NCBI GenBank assembly: GCA_009694805.1
Contig: SICM01000018.1
Span: forward strand, 1-41,268
Direction: 5' to 3'
DNA: 41,268 bases
Source of the DNA: Candidatus Latescibacterota bacterium
Lineage (GTDB): Bacteria > Latescibacterota > UBA2968 > SICM01
A program made the position numbers and the translations under genes. The notes under the pieces are model-generated. The model saw only the letters and a program-made list of their open reading frames with translations. It did no database searches and was not told where the DNA came from. Below, one piece after another: positions 8,111 through 16,570 of the stretch. The stretch's first letter is position 1, and every line of letters starts with the position of its first letter.

Positions 8111-9313
8111 TCACCCCTCCGACGACAGCCGCTTCAGGACCTGCCGGGAGACCTTCGGCCGGACATCTTTCTGAACCCGCCGGACCAGGCGCTCCATCGC
8201 CTCCACCTCCTGCCGCTTGTCGTGTACCGCCACTGTCAGGTCGATCCGCCTCGTCTCCCCCCCTCCCAGCACGACCACCCGGCCCCTCTTCCGCTCGAAC
8301 CGCTTGGCGTTCGGATAGTTTGTGGCCGGCTCCAGCCCGATCACGTACCCGTCCTCGGTCGCCGCCGTGTTCTTCCAGAGCGTGAAGCAGGGCATCTGCT
8401 TCAGCGAAAAGTGGAGCGACGACCCGATGCTCCCATCCCGGTTCTTCAGCAGCACGCACGTCTCCTCGCTCCGCCGCCGGCCCGCCAGTTCAAAAAAGTA
8501 ACACTGCTCCACGTAGCCCGGCTCCGGCCCCGAAAACCGGTCGTAGACGCCGATCCCCTCCTGCGCGCGCGAGTCCCTCGGGCAGACCGTCTTGAACGGG
8601 GTGACCAGGGCGCTCCCCTCTTCGAGCAGCGGAGGCCCGTAGTTACAATGGTAGAGCAGCTCCAGCTCCGCGGGTCGCCGGTTCAGGTTGGTCACCTCGT
8701 CGCAGATCGTCAGCGCATTGGACCCCAGCGTCGTCGAGATCGACGTGGTCAGCCGTAGCGCCGGCCCGAACATCATCGTCTCCTCCACGATCCCCATCAC
8801 CGTGAGCCGGTGCGGAGGGGACAGCTCCACGCGCGCCTCCACGTGCCGCGCCGGAATGTTCGCGATCTTCCCGTGCAGGGGCAGGAAGACCTTCGCCTCG
8901 TTCCCGTTATTGTCGATGACCACGTCCTCGCTCGGCGCCCCGTTGCTCTCCAGCCCGCACCGCACGACCCATTCATTGAACCCCTTCAGCCAGCCCAGCC
9001 CCCCCCGGTCGTTCGCGTCCACGAAGGCCGGGTTCACCAGGTCCCGCGCCGGGGACTCCCATCCCAGCGGGATGCCCCGGTAGATCCCCTTCCAGATCCC
9101 CATCCCCCGCGTGGGCACGACGAAGAAAGACAGCGCCCCGTTGTCCACCTCGATCAGGTCCACCCCATCCTGCAGCCCCCCCCGAAGCGTCGTCTTCCGC
9201 ACGCTCCAGGTGGACCCCGCCCCGAGCGGCAGCGTGGCCTCGTCCACGGTCCACGACTCGTACCAGAGGTTCTGTTCCACGTCCGTCAGCACGTACCGGT
9301 AGATGCCTTCCAT
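8111..9313 (-). CDS. DUF4432 / aldose-1-epimerase-like protein
   Basis: This 400-residue cytoplasmic protein is recognised as a DUF4432 member from segments such as LIEVDNGALSFFVVPTRGMGIW and IPLGWESPARDLVNP, with a galactose-mutarotase-like beta-sandwich expected. Family members are presumed to bind or epimerise sugars, but the reaction is not established. It is near full family length. The start at 9313 is preceded by a GGGAGA site at slightly long spacing. It lies 50 bases downstream of lutC on the same strand, with a palindromic repeat between them, and fits the sugar-catabolism flavour of the left part of the window. Confidence 0.82.
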   Translation of the reverse strand: MEGIYRYVLTDVEQNLWYESWTVDEATLPLGAGSTWSVRKTTLRGGLQDGVDLIEVDNGALSFFVVPTRGMGIWKGIYRGIPLGWESPARDLVNPAFVDANDRGGLGWLKGFNEWVVRCGLESNGAPSEDVVIDNNGNEAKVFLPLHGKIANIPARHVEARVELSPPHRLTVMGIVEETMMFGPALRLTTSISTTLGSNALTICDEVTNLNRRPAELELLYHCNYGPPLLEEGSALVTPFKTVCPRDSRAQEGIGVYDRFSGPEPGYVEQCYFFELAGRRRSEETCVLLKNRDGSIGSSLHFSLKQMPCFTLWKNTAATEDGYVIGLEPATNYPNAKRFERKRGRVVVLGGGETRRIDLTVAVHDKRQEVEAMERLVRRVQKDVRPKVSRQVLKRLSSEG

Positions 9314-9337
9314 AATCGGATCATCTCCCTTTTTGAG

Positions 9338-9367
9338 GTAGGGGCGGGTTTGAAACCCGCCACCTAC
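9338..9367. repeat. GTAGGGGC-type palindromic element (CGGGTTT variant) overlapping the lutC stop
   Basis: GTAGGGGCGGGTTT (9338-9351) and AAACCCGCCACCTAC (9353-9367) form a stem of about 14 bp with one mismatched or bulged position. The terminal CTAC contains, on the minus strand, the TAG stop codon of lutC (9364-9366). It may also act as a terminator or RNA-stabilising hairpin. Confidence 0.75.
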
Positions 9368-10056
9368 GATACATCCCTCTCCAGAATGATCACATGCACC
9401 TCCCCCGGCCCGTGTACGCCCGTCGTCAGCCGCAACTCGATGTCCCCCGTCTTGCTCGGCCCAGTGATCAGCGCCACATTGCCCGGCAGCGGGTCCCGGC
9501 CGGAGGCCGCCAGCAGGTCGAACAGGTCGGGGACCACCTGGCGCGGCTCCACCAGCGCGATGTGGACCGGCGGCAACAGGCTAACCGAACGCCCCTGTCC
9601 GGGGAGCGAGGCCAGCGCCAGCGTCCCCGTCTCCGCCGCCGCCGCGTCCACCCCGGAGATCCCCAGGTCCGCCCGGAAGATCAGGTCCCGCGCCCCGTCC
9701 GGGTCCCGCCCGGCCATTTGCTCGACATCCGACCAGCGGACCCCCTCCACCCCCCTCGCCCTCAACGCCTCGTCCAGCCCCAGCCGGTCCAGCAGCGGGT
9801 GCGCCCACCGGACCGCCAGCCGCGCCCCGGCCCCAGCGGCAATCTCGCAGACCTTTTCGACCGCCTCCTCAGGACCCTGGACACGATAGGGAAAAGCCCC
9901 TGCGCCTCGCAGCTCTTCTGCCAGACGCCCCAGCAGGTCTCCCCCGCCCCCGGCATATCCCGTATCCCTGGAAAAAGCGATCCGCGACGTGGGCCTGTGC
10001 GCCCGACCCGCAGCCGCAGCCTGCCTGATCCGTTCCAGAAAAGCGTCCCGCTCCAC
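9364..10056 (-). CDS. lutC: LUD-domain protein, LutC/YkgG type
   Basis: The 230-residue protein is a LUD-domain protein of the LutC type, recognised from ISGVDAAAAETGTLAL, RSVSLLPPVHIALVEPRQVVPDLFDLL and ITGPSKTGDIE. With LutA and LutB it forms the iron-sulfur oxidoreductase complex that oxidises L-lactate to pyruvate in the cytoplasm. The start codon is GTG (10054-10056 on the complement), supported by AAGGAGA six bases before. It lies about 320 bases after lutB, an unusually wide gap containing a strong hairpin. Its TAG stop is supplied by a palindromic repeat. Confidence 0.85.
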   Translation of the reverse strand: MERDAFLERIRQAAAAGRAHRPTSRIAFSRDTGYAGGGGDLLGRLAEELRGAGAFPYRVQGPEEAVEKVCEIAAGAGARLAVRWAHPLLDRLGLDEALRARGVEGVRWSDVEQMAGRDPDGARDLIFRADLGISGVDAAAAETGTLALASLPGQGRSVSLLPPVHIALVEPRQVVPDLFDLLAASGRDPLPGNVALITGPSKTGDIELRLTTGVHGPGEVHVIILERDVS

Positions 10057-10073
10057 GCCTTCTCCTTAAAAAC

Positions 10074-10107
10074 ATCCACCACCAAGACACCAGGACACCA
10101 AGAAGGA
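10074..10107. repeat. ACCACCAAGACACC-type short repeat, copy 1
   Basis: ACCACCAAGACACCAGGACA followed by CCAAGAAGG lies upstream of lutC. An inverted relative is present at 11882-11911 on the other side of lutB, including the AAATCAA tail. This is one of the short repeats seen often in intergenic DNA of bacteria. No coding function is seen. Confidence 0.55.
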
Positions 10108-10315
10108 ATCAAATCAAGACAACGTACAGGCAAAAAGCAGGCGCGACGTCCCGGCTTTCAAGCAGATCGTTCGTTCAGGCAAGGTGGGGTACGAGCGCCA
10201 AAGGCGCGGGGGTGCGGTGGAAGGGGCTCGTCCTACCACGGGACCCCGATTACGCCACTGGACAGAGTACGGCGCGCCAAAGCCCCTCCGGCGTCTGAGG
10301 AGCGTGCTTCTTTTG

Positions 10316-10349
10316 TCCAACTTTTCTTGCACGAGCAAGAAAAGTTGGA
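10316..10349. terminator. Perfect 15-bp hairpin between lutB and lutC
   Basis: TCCAACTTTTCTTGC (10316-10330), loop ACGA, and the exact inverse at 10335-10349 form a perfect stem of 15 bp. It sits 27 bases beyond the lutB stop. There is no clean T-tract on either side, so it may be an RNA-stabilising or attenuating hairpin, or another mobile palindrome, rather than a classic terminator. Confidence 0.5.
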
Positions 10350-10375
10350 AAGCGGCATGGGGCAGCGGCGCATCC

Positions 10376-11791
10376 TCAAAGCCCCAACTCCCCCAACCGT
10401 TCCCTGAACCCCCGCTCCGCCGGCATCGGAAAATCCCTCACCCGCGTCCATCCCGCCGCCGGCCCCGGCATCTCCGCGATCCACCCCTCCCGCCCCATCA
10501 GCCGAAGCAACCTGCGCGCCGCCCACGTCCCCAGCCGGTAGAGCCCGGGGGAGCGCAACCCGGCCCGCCATGCGCGGTAGATCAACCGTTCCGCCAGCGA
10601 GACCTCGCCCTCCTCTGCCAGCCGGCCCCGCAGGGCGACGAGCATGTGCGGGATGTCGATCCGAAGCGGGCAGGCCTGCTGGCACGCCCCGCACAGGGAC
10701 GAGGCGTGGGGCAGGTGATGGTAGTCCGGCAACCCGTCGTAGAGCGGCGTGAGCACCGCCCCGATGGGCCCCGCGTACACCCCCCCGTAGGCGTGCCCCC
10801 CTACCTTCCGGTAGACCGGACACGTGTTCAGACAGGCCCCGCACCGGATGCAGTAGAGACTCTCCCGGAACGGCCCGCTCAGGATGCGCGACCGCCCGTT
10901 GTCCAGCGCCACCAGGTGAAACGCCTCCGGCCCGTCGGCCTCCCCCGGCCTGCGCGGACCCGTGATCAGCGACGTGTAGACCGACATCTTCTGCCCCGTC
11001 GCGCTCCGGGCGAGCAGCTTGAGAAAGACCCCCAGATCCTCGAACCTCGGGATCACCTTCTCGATCCCCATCAGCGCCACGTGAACCCTCGGCGTGGTGG
11101 TCGTCAGCCGGGCATTCCCCTCGTTGCTGACAAGCACGACCGTGCCCGTCTCCGCCACCGCGAAGTTGACCCCCGTGATGCCCATGTCCGCCTCCCGGAA
11201 CCGGTCCCGCAGCACGGCCCGCGCCGCCGCGGCCATCGCAGCCGGATCGTCCGGGATCTCCCGGTTCAGCTTCTCCACCAGCAGCGCCCGGATGCGCTCC
11301 CGCGTCTTGTGCAGCACCGGGGCCACGAGATGCGACGGGCGCTCCCCCGCAAGCTGGAGGAGGAACTCCCCGAAGTCCGTCTCCGTCACCTCCATCCCGG
11401 CGGCCTCCAGCGCCCCGTTCAGATGGACCTCCTCGGTCGTCATGGACTTGGACTTCACGACCCGGCGGACGCCGTGCTCGCGCGCGATCCTAAGCACGAT
11501 CTCCCGCGCCTCCGCCCCGTCCGACGCCCAGTGTACGCGCCCCCCGACCCGGACCACCGACGCCTCCAGCTCGGCCAGGTACCGGTCCAGGTGGGCCAGG
11601 GCCTCGTCCTTGATCGCACGGCCTCGCTCCCGCAACGCCTCCCGGTCCAGACCCCCGAAGGCCCCCTGCTGCCCCTCCGCCAGACGCAGCGTCAGCCGCT
11701 GCAGCGCCGTCTGCAGGTGGGGATCCTCCACGGCCTCCCGGCTGGCTCCGATAAAATCTTTATGGGCATGGGTTGCGTATGAACTGGGCAT
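10376..11791 (-). CDS. lutB: LutB-type iron-sulfur lactate-utilisation protein
   Basis: The 471-residue protein combines an N-terminal LUD domain (SKSMTTEEVHLNGALE, GVNFAVAETGTVVLVSNEGN) with a C-terminal ferredoxin-like part holding two 4Fe-4S motifs: CIRCGACLNTCP and CGACQQACP. This is the LutB/LldF arrangement. The protein carries electrons from L-lactate oxidation within the LutABC complex. Length matches the family. The start at 11791 has only a weak AGGAT site. The gap to lutA (126 bases) holds two intergenic repeats, and the gap to lutC is about 320 bases, so the operon is intact in order but stretched by inserted repeat elements. Confidence 0.92.
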   Translation of the reverse strand: MPSSYATHAHKDFIGASREAVEDPHLQTALQRLTLRLAEGQQGAFGGLDREALRERGRAIKDEALAHLDRYLAELEASVVRVGGRVHWASDGAEAREIVLRIAREHGVRRVVKSKSMTTEEVHLNGALEAAGMEVTETDFGEFLLQLAGERPSHLVAPVLHKTRERIRALLVEKLNREIPDDPAAMAAAARAVLRDRFREADMGITGVNFAVAETGTVVLVSNEGNARLTTTTPRVHVALMGIEKVIPRFEDLGVFLKLLARSATGQKMSVYTSLITGPRRPGEADGPEAFHLVALDNGRSRILSGPFRESLYCIRCGACLNTCPVYRKVGGHAYGGVYAGPIGAVLTPLYDGLPDYHHLPHASSLCGACQQACPLRIDIPHMLVALRGRLAEEGEVSLAERLIYRAWRAGLRSPGLYRLGTWAARRLLRLMGREGWIAEMPGPAAGWTRVRDFPMPAERGFRERLGELGL

Positions 11792-11810
11792 CTTATCCTA
11801 AAACCAAGAC

Positions 11811-11880
11811 AATCCGCAGATTTTCGCAGATGCGCACAGATGGGTTTCTATCTGCGTCTATCTGCGCACATCTGCGGATT
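11811..11880. repeat. AATCCGCAGA-type palindromic intergenic element
   Basis: AATCCGCAGA (11811-11820) and TCTGCGGATT (11871-11880) are exact inverse ends of a 70-bp element whose interior holds degenerate repeats of GCAGAT and ATCTGCG. It can fold into one long imperfect hairpin between lutA and lutB. Confidence 0.7.
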
Positions 11881-11881
11881 C

Positions 11882-11911
11882 CCTGGTGTCTTTGGGTCTT
11901 GGTGGTTTGCT
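11882..11911. repeat. ACCACCAAGAC-type short repeat, copy 2 (inverted)
   Basis: CCTGGTGTCTTTGGGTCTTG followed by GTGGTTTGC is the inverse relative of the motif at 10074-10107, and both are followed on their outer side by AAATCAA-like sequence. It directly precedes the 3' end of lutA. Confidence 0.55.
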
Positions 11912-11917
11912 TTTGAT

Positions 11918-12634
11918 TTATTCTGAAGCCAGCAACTCCGCCAGGTGCATCGCCCTCACCTTCACCCCCCTCCGCCGCATCGCCCCGGCGATGTTCATCA
12001 GACACCCCGCGTCCGTGGACACCACCGCATCCGCCCCGGTTCGGGCGATGCAATCCACCTTGTCGGCCACGATGGCCCCCGACACCTCCGGGTAGCGCAC
12101 GGAAAACGATCCTCCGAACCCGCAGCACTGGTCCCACCGTTCCAGCGGCACGAACGCCGCGCCCTTCACGTTCCGGATCAGCCGGACCGCCTCGTCCGTC
12201 ATCCCCAGCCCCCGCAGGTGACAGGCATAGTGATACGTCACCCGCCCCTCAAACCGCGCCCCCACGTCCTCCACCTTCAGCGTCTTCACCAGAAACTCCG
12301 ACAGCTCGAAGGTCCGGCCCGCCAGCGCCTCCGCCCGCCCCCGCATCCCCGCATCGTCGTGAAACAGCTCCGGATAGCCGACCCGCACCATCGCCGCGCA
12401 CGACCCCGACGGGGCCACCACCGGACTCTCTCCTTCAAAGGCCTCGATCGTATGCCGGGCCACCTCGCGCGCGTCCCGGTGAAACCCGCTGTTGAACATG
12501 GGCTGTCCGCAGCAGGTCTGCCCCTTCGGGAAGTCCACCTCCACGCCCAGCCGGCGGAGGACCCTCACCGTGGCCACGCCCGCTTCGGGACAGAACAGAT
12601 CCCCCAGGCAGGTGATCATCAGCGAGACCTTCAC
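11918..12634 (-). CDS. lutA: LutA-type (Fe-S)-binding protein
   Basis: The 238-residue protein carries two cysteine-rich CCG-type domains: FPKGQTCCGQPMFNSG and QCCGFGGSFSVRYPEVSGAI, plus YHYACHLRGLG. These bind iron-sulfur clusters and are shared with GlpC/HdrB-like subunits. In LutABC it takes part in L-lactate oxidation in the cytoplasm. The start codon is GTG, overlapping the ybaK-like stop by 4 bases (GTGA at 12631-12634), with a GGGAGGAGG ribosome-binding site, so translation is probably coupled. Length matches the family. Confidence 0.92.
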   Translation of the reverse strand: MKVSLMITCLGDLFCPEAGVATVRVLRRLGVEVDFPKGQTCCGQPMFNSGFHRDAREVARHTIEAFEGESPVVAPSGSCAAMVRVGYPELFHDDAGMRGRAEALAGRTFELSEFLVKTLKVEDVGARFEGRVTYHYACHLRGLGMTDEAVRLIRNVKGAAFVPLERWDQCCGFGGSFSVRYPEVSGAIVADKVDCIARTGADAVVSTDAGCLMNIAGAMRRRGVKVRAMHLAELLASE

Positions 12635-13116
12635 GCCCCCTCCTCCCGCGCCGGGGCCTCCGTGACCTCCGCCATCTCCGGCCCCTCCACCCTCACATAG
12701 TCCTCATACCCCATCTCCAGCGTCGTCGTGTGCGATCCCGGGTTGAAGTTGATCCGCTCGTTCTGCCCCAGCGCCCGGTCGCAGTAGGTCTTCAGCCCGA
12801 ACAGACTCCCGAACGGCGGGATCGCCCCCGGCTGGAGCCCCGTCAGGGCGAAGACCTCCTCCCGCGTCGCAAACCGGAGCTCCCGAAACCCGAGGTTCTT
12901 CCTCACCCGCTTGCTGTCCAGCTTCCGGTCCGCCGGCATCACGAACAGGACAAACGCCTCCCCCGCCTTCAAAACCAGCGCCTTGGCGCCGGACGACAGG
13001 GCGGTCCCCCGCGCCGCCGCGGCCTCCGCGCTGGTGTAGACCGGTCCGTGGGTCGTGATCCTGTAAGACACCCCCTGCGCGGTCAATTTCTCCTCGATGC
13101 GTTCCAGGACCGTCAT
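12631..13116 (-). CDS. YbaK/prolyl-tRNA-editing-domain deacylase
   Basis: This 161-residue protein is a stand-alone YbaK-like editing domain. Visible features are TTHGPVYTSAEAAAARG, SSGAKALVLKAGEAFVLFVMPADRKLD (with the conserved lysine of the active-site pocket) and PGAIPPFGSLFGLKTYCD. Such proteins hydrolyse mischarged tRNAs such as Cys- or Ala-tRNA(Pro) in the cytoplasm. It overlaps the upstream rluA-like gene by 4 bp (ATGA) and the downstream lutA by 4 bp (GTGA), so it lies in the middle of a tightly coupled operon despite an unrelated function. Confidence 0.85.
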   Translation of the reverse strand: MTVLERIEEKLTAQGVSYRITTHGPVYTSAEAAAARGTALSSGAKALVLKAGEAFVLFVMPADRKLDSKRVRKNLGFRELRFATREEVFALTGLQPGAIPPFGSLFGLKTYCDRALGQNERINFNPGSHTTTLEMGYEDYVRVEGPEMAEVTEAPAREEGA

Positions 13117-13814
13117 GTCAGGTTACCCACCAGTTCATTGAAATAGCCCGGAATGGAAGTCTCAAACGTGAGCCGTTGACCGCTGAAAGGGTGCTGGAAG
13201 GAGATCGACCGGGCGTGGAGCGCCAGGCGTCTGTGCCCGTCCCCCTCTTTACCGTATCTCTTGTCGCCCACGACCGGATGCCCTTTTTCAGCCAGATGGA
13301 CCCGGATCTGATGCTTTCTGCCGGTCAGAAGACGAACTTCCAGCAGACTGAACAGCTTCGTCTCTTTGAGCACGTCATAGGCCGTGTGCGACAGCCTGCC
13401 CTGCGTGGGGTCAGGCGTGGAATACACCCGGTGCGCGCGGTTCTCGGTGAGGGTGGTGGTGATCGTCCCCGCCCTGCTTTCGAGCCGACCGTGGATGACG
13501 GCCAGATATCGCTTCTCCGTCTCTTCCCATCCCCCCTGCAGATGGAATTTGGCCTTTTCGCTTTTTGCGAAGATGAGAATCCCCGACGTCTCTCGATCCA
13601 GACGATGGACGATGAAAATGCGGTTTCGAGACCTGGCCGAGCCCTTTCTGACATAATCAGTCAGGATATGGTAGGCGGTCCTCTCCTGCTCCCTGTCGGT
13701 CGCGATGGTCAAAAGACCGGGGGGTTTGTCCACCACCAGAAGATCCCGGTCTTCGTGAAGGATGACGATGCCTTTGAGGTGTTGTTTCAGGGGAGCGCTG
13801 TTTCTGCCGGGCAT
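13113..13814 (-). CDS. RluA-family RNA pseudouridine synthase
   Basis: The 233-residue protein converts uridine to pseudouridine in rRNA or tRNA. The catalytic motif HRLDRETSG (D73) is intact, and the motif VVDKPPGLLT (residues 27-36) and the RLLTGRKHQIRVHLAEKGHPVVGDKRYG block are typical of the RluA/RluC/RluD group. No S4 domain precedes it, so it resembles the short RluA-type or TruC-type enzymes. It starts at 13814 with an AGAGGA site, 12 bases after the peroxidase gene, and overlaps the YbaK gene. Which RNA position it modifies cannot be told. Confidence 0.9.
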   Translation of the reverse strand: MPGRNSAPLKQHLKGIVILHEDRDLLVVDKPPGLLTIATDREQERTAYHILTDYVRKGSARSRNRIFIVHRLDRETSGILIFAKSEKAKFHLQGGWEETEKRYLAVIHGRLESRAGTITTTLTENRAHRVYSTPDPTQGRLSHTAYDVLKETKLFSLLEVRLLTGRKHQIRVHLAEKGHPVVGDKRYGKEGDGHRRLALHARSISFQHPFSGQRLTFETSIPGYFNELVGNLT

Positions 13815-13826
13815 GGTCCTCTACCC

Positions 13827-14306
13827 TCAGTCCAGCAACGGCGTCAGGTCCTTCTCCAGACTCTCCGGGGTATCCGTCGGCGCGTAGCGGTCGATCACCG
13901 CGCCATCCTTGCCCACCAGAAACTTGGTGAAGTTCCACTTGATGGATTCGCTGCCCAGCACCCCCTTCTTCTCCGATTTGAGGTACTTGTAGAGCGGATG
14001 CGCGTCCTCGCCATTGACGTCGATCTTGGAGAACATTGGAAAAGTGACGTCGTACGTGCGCGAACAGAACTCCTGGATCTCCGCCTCGTCCCCCGGCTCC
14101 TGATGCCCGAACTGGTCGCACGGAAAGCCCAGGATCGTCAACCCTTCGTCCTTGTGCTTCCGGTAGAGGGCCTCCAGCCCGGCATACTGAGGGGTTAAAC
14201 CGCACTTGCTGGCCACGTTGACGATCAACAGCACCCGACCCCGGTACGCATCCAGGGTCTGCGGCTGTCCATCGATGGTCTTGACATCGAAATCATAGAC
14301 GGTCAT
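13827..14306 (-). CDS. Glutathione peroxidase family (cysteine form)
   Basis: The 159-residue thioredoxin-fold peroxidase reduces hydrogen peroxide or lipid peroxides, in bacteria usually with thioredoxin. The catalytic residues are visible: C35 in NVASKCGLTPQY (cysteine rather than selenocysteine), glutamine in FPCDQFGHQEPG and tryptophan and asparagine in IKWNFTKFLVGKDG. Length is normal for the BsaA/BtuE type. No signal peptide is seen. It lies 14 bases after the MOSC gene and 12 before the rluA-like gene, consistent with one operon. Confidence 0.93.
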   Translation of the reverse strand: MTVYDFDVKTIDGQPQTLDAYRGRVLLIVNVASKCGLTPQYAGLEALYRKHKDEGLTILGFPCDQFGHQEPGDEAEIQEFCSRTYDVTFPMFSKIDVNGEDAHPLYKYLKSEKKGVLGSESIKWNFTKFLVGKDGAVIDRYAPTDTPESLEKDLTPLLD

Positions 14307-14320
14307 GGCTTATCCTCACG

Positions 14321-15106
14321 TCAAATGTGGATGATCTTCACCTCGTCTCCCACTTTCACCACCTTCCCGGCCTCCGACGGCGGGATGCGTGTGTTCACGC
14401 TCAGCCGGTAGAAAGGGTCGAACCGGGACACCGCCGCCCATTCCGGAAGCGTCTCCTTCCGCTTTTCCGAAAAACGCCTCTGAAACCCACGGATGACCTC
14501 TCCTGTGCGCGGGTCACGGGTCGGAACCACGCAGCGCTGGCACGGATTGACCCCCTCGAAGCGTACCGCCCCGACCTCAAACCCCACGCTCACCCCCGGC
14601 GTCCCGAACAGGCGATCCTCCCAGAACGCCGGGACGCCCCCGAGGATCAGGTTGGGCCGGAAACGGGCCTGGGCCTCCTCCGCGCTCAGACCGCCGAACC
14701 ACGCGGCCACCTCTTCCAGCGTCCCCCGGCTCACGACGGTCGGCCCCCACGCCTCGGTGTCGTCCGGGAACCCGTTCACCGCGTTCTGGGACATCCGGAC
14801 GCGAAACCCAAAGAAGTCACTCAGCCAGTCCTCCAGCGCCTGGACCTCATCCTCCAGGCGGAAGCTCTGTGAACGGTCCGACCCCTGGACCCGGAGCGTG
14901 ACCGTCCTGATTCCTGCGTCGAACGAGGCCCGGATCAGATGCACCCTTTTGTCTCGCTTGCCGTTGACGAAGTCCCCCCGTTCGTCCACGATGGCGAACG
15001 CACGGTCGTGCGCCAGGGACCCGCCCTGAAGAATCCTGACCTCGGAGACAGCGACGCCGTCCAGAGATTTGATGGGGTAAACGGTGATGCGGTCCAGAAA
15101 GGGCAT
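14321..15106 (-). CDS. MOSC-domain protein (YcbX/mARC-like)
   Basis: The 261-residue protein has an N-terminal MOSC beta-barrel domain (MPFLDRITVYPIKSLDGVAVSEV) and a C-terminal MOSC domain with FEGVNPCQRCVVPTRDPRTGEV, whose cysteine is the candidate molybdenum ligand. Relatives such as YcbX and mARC use a molybdenum cofactor to reduce N-hydroxylated compounds. No ferredoxin domain is fused, so a separate electron donor would be required. I chose the start at 15106, since the longer frame to 15139 runs into the palindromic repeat at 15123-15181. Neither start has a strong ribosome-binding site. Confidence 0.85.
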   Translation of the reverse strand: MPFLDRITVYPIKSLDGVAVSEVRILQGGSLAHDRAFAIVDERGDFVNGKRDKRVHLIRASFDAGIRTVTLRVQGSDRSQSFRLEDEVQALEDWLSDFFGFRVRMSQNAVNGFPDDTEAWGPTVVSRGTLEEVAAWFGGLSAEEAQARFRPNLILGGVPAFWEDRLFGTPGVSVGFEVGAVRFEGVNPCQRCVVPTRDPRTGEVIRGFQRRFSEKRKETLPEWAAVSRFDPFYRLSVNTRIPPSEAGKVVKVGDEVKIIHI

Positions 15107-15122
15107 GGCAAACCGCGTGAAA

Positions 15123-15181
15123 CGTATCTTGTGAAGCATGAAGCGTGAAGCGTAGAATGCTTTTACGAGATACGAGATACG
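15123..15181. repeat. Intergenic palindromic element, CGTATCTCGTGAAGC family, copy 2
   Basis: CGTATCTTGTGAAGCATGAA, a second GCGTGAAGCGTA unit, then TTACGAGATACGAGATACG closing at 15181 reproduce the arrangement at 6913-6971. The arms are inverted and the interior is a direct repeat of TGAAGCG. It fills the gap between sthA and the MOSC gene and reaches to within four bases of the sthA stop. Confidence 0.75.
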
Positions 15182-15184
15182 GTC

Positions 15185-16552
15185 TTATCGGAGCCGATTC
15201 AGACCATTCAGCGCCGCAACGCGGTAGGCCTCGGCCATGGTGGGATAATTGAACGTGGTGTTGATGAAATACATCAGCGTGTTGGCCTCCCCGGGCTGAG
15301 CCATGATCGCCTGGCCGATGTGGATGATCTCCGATGCCTGGTCCCCGAAGCAGTGGATGCCCAGGATCGCCAGCGTCTCGCGATGGAACAGGAGCTTGAG
15401 CATGCCGGTGGTGCGCCCCGTGATCTGCGCCCGCGCCAGGTGCCGGAAGAAGGCGTGGCCCATCTCATAAGGGACCTTCTTATCCGTCAGCTCCCGCTCC
15501 GTCAGGCCGATGGAACTGATCTCCGGGATGGTGTAGATGCCGGTCGGGATGTTCTCCACGAGATGGTACTCGCACATCCCGAACACCAGATGCGTGACCG
15601 CGAAGCGCCCCTGGTCATAGGCCGCACTGGCCAGGTTGGGATACCCCACCACGTCCCCGACCGCGTAGATGTGCGGCTGGGCCGTCTGGTAATTCTCGTT
15701 GACCACGATGGAGCCGCGCTCGTTGGTCTGAACCCCGATCGCCTCCAGCCCCATGCCGTCCGAGTTTCCGGTCCGCCCCTGCGCCCAGAGCAGGAAGTCC
15801 GTGTGGATCAGCTTGTTGGATTTGAGATGGAGCCGGACCCCGTCCTCGCCCACCTCGACCTTCCCGTACTCCTCGTGATGCCGGATCAACACCCCCTGGT
15901 CGCGCAGGTGGTAGCTCAGGGCGTCCACGATCTCATCGTCCAGAAAGGCCAGCAACCGGTCCCGGCTGTTGATCAGATTGACCTTGATGCGCAGCCCCCG
16001 GAAGATGGAGGCATACTCGCATCCGATCACCCCCGCCCCGTAGATCGTGATCGACCTCGGGTTCTCCTTGACGCTCAAAACCGTGTCGCTGTCCAGGATG
16101 CGCGGATGGGAGAAGTCCACGTCCGGGGGCCGATACGGCCTGGAGCCGGTGGCGATCACAAACCCCTGGGCCGTGTGCCGCTCCCGCCCGCCGTCGGCGA
16201 ACACGGTCTCCACCGTGTGCGGGTCTATGAACACGGCATTGCCGCAGATGACGTCCACCAGATTCCGCTCGTAGAACGTGCGGCGCATGGACACCTGCTG
16301 CCGGATGACCGACTCGGCGGACCTGAGGAGATCCTGAAAACCCGCCTCCCGGAACCGGCCCACGCTGGCGAGCTGCTGGACCGCGTGCCGGAGGGCCTTG
16401 CTGGGGATCGTCGTGCGGTGCGTGCAGTTGCCCCCCACCTCGGAGAGCCGGTCGATGACCGCGACCCTTTTGCCCTCCTTGGACGCCTTCATGGCCGCCC
16501 CTTCTCCGCCCGGCCCGCTCCCAATGACGATGACGTCGTACTGATAGGACAT
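15185..16552 (-). CDS. sthA: Soluble pyridine nucleotide transhydrogenase
   Basis: The 455-residue flavoprotein transfers hydride between NADPH and NAD+ in the cytoplasm. It has the FAD-binding motif [13 protein letters not shown] (residues 9-21), the second dinucleotide-binding motif [17 protein letters not shown] and the C-terminal dimerisation domain. The pattern [19 protein letters not shown] is diagnostic for SthA: the usual second cysteine of the disulfide reductases is missing. Length fits the family. GGGGAGAG precedes the ATG. It lies between the terminator of the accessory island (upstream) and the MOSC-lut operon (downstream). Confidence 0.95.
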   Translation of the reverse strand: MSYQYDVIVIGSGPGGEGAAMKASKEGKRVAVIDRLSEVGGNCTHRTTIPSKALRHAVQQLASVGRFREAGFQDLLRSAESVIRQQVSMRRTFYERNLVDVICGNAVFIDPHTVETVFADGGRERHTAQGFVIATGSRPYRPPDVDFSHPRILDSDTVLSVKENPRSITIYGAGVIGCEYASIFRGLRIKVNLINSRDRLLAFLDDEIVDALSYHLRDQGVLIRHHEEYGKVEVGEDGVRLHLKSNKLIHTDFLLWAQGRTGNSDGMGLEAIGVQTNERGSIVVNENYQTAQPHIYAVGDVVGYPNLASAAYDQGRFAVTHLVFGMCEYHLVENIPTGIYTIPEISSIGLTERELTDKKVPYEMGHAFFRHLARAQITGRTTGMLKLLFHRETLAILGIHCFGDQASEIIHIGQAIMAQPGEANTLMYFINTTFNYPTMAEAYRVAALNGLNRLR

Positions 16553-16570
16553 TTCAACGCTCTCCCCTAA

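Noticed and set aside
8027-8459. Open frames extending across the palindrome after the aldo/keto reductase
   Set aside because: They translate the repeat element and the antisense of the DUF4432 gene; no independent support.
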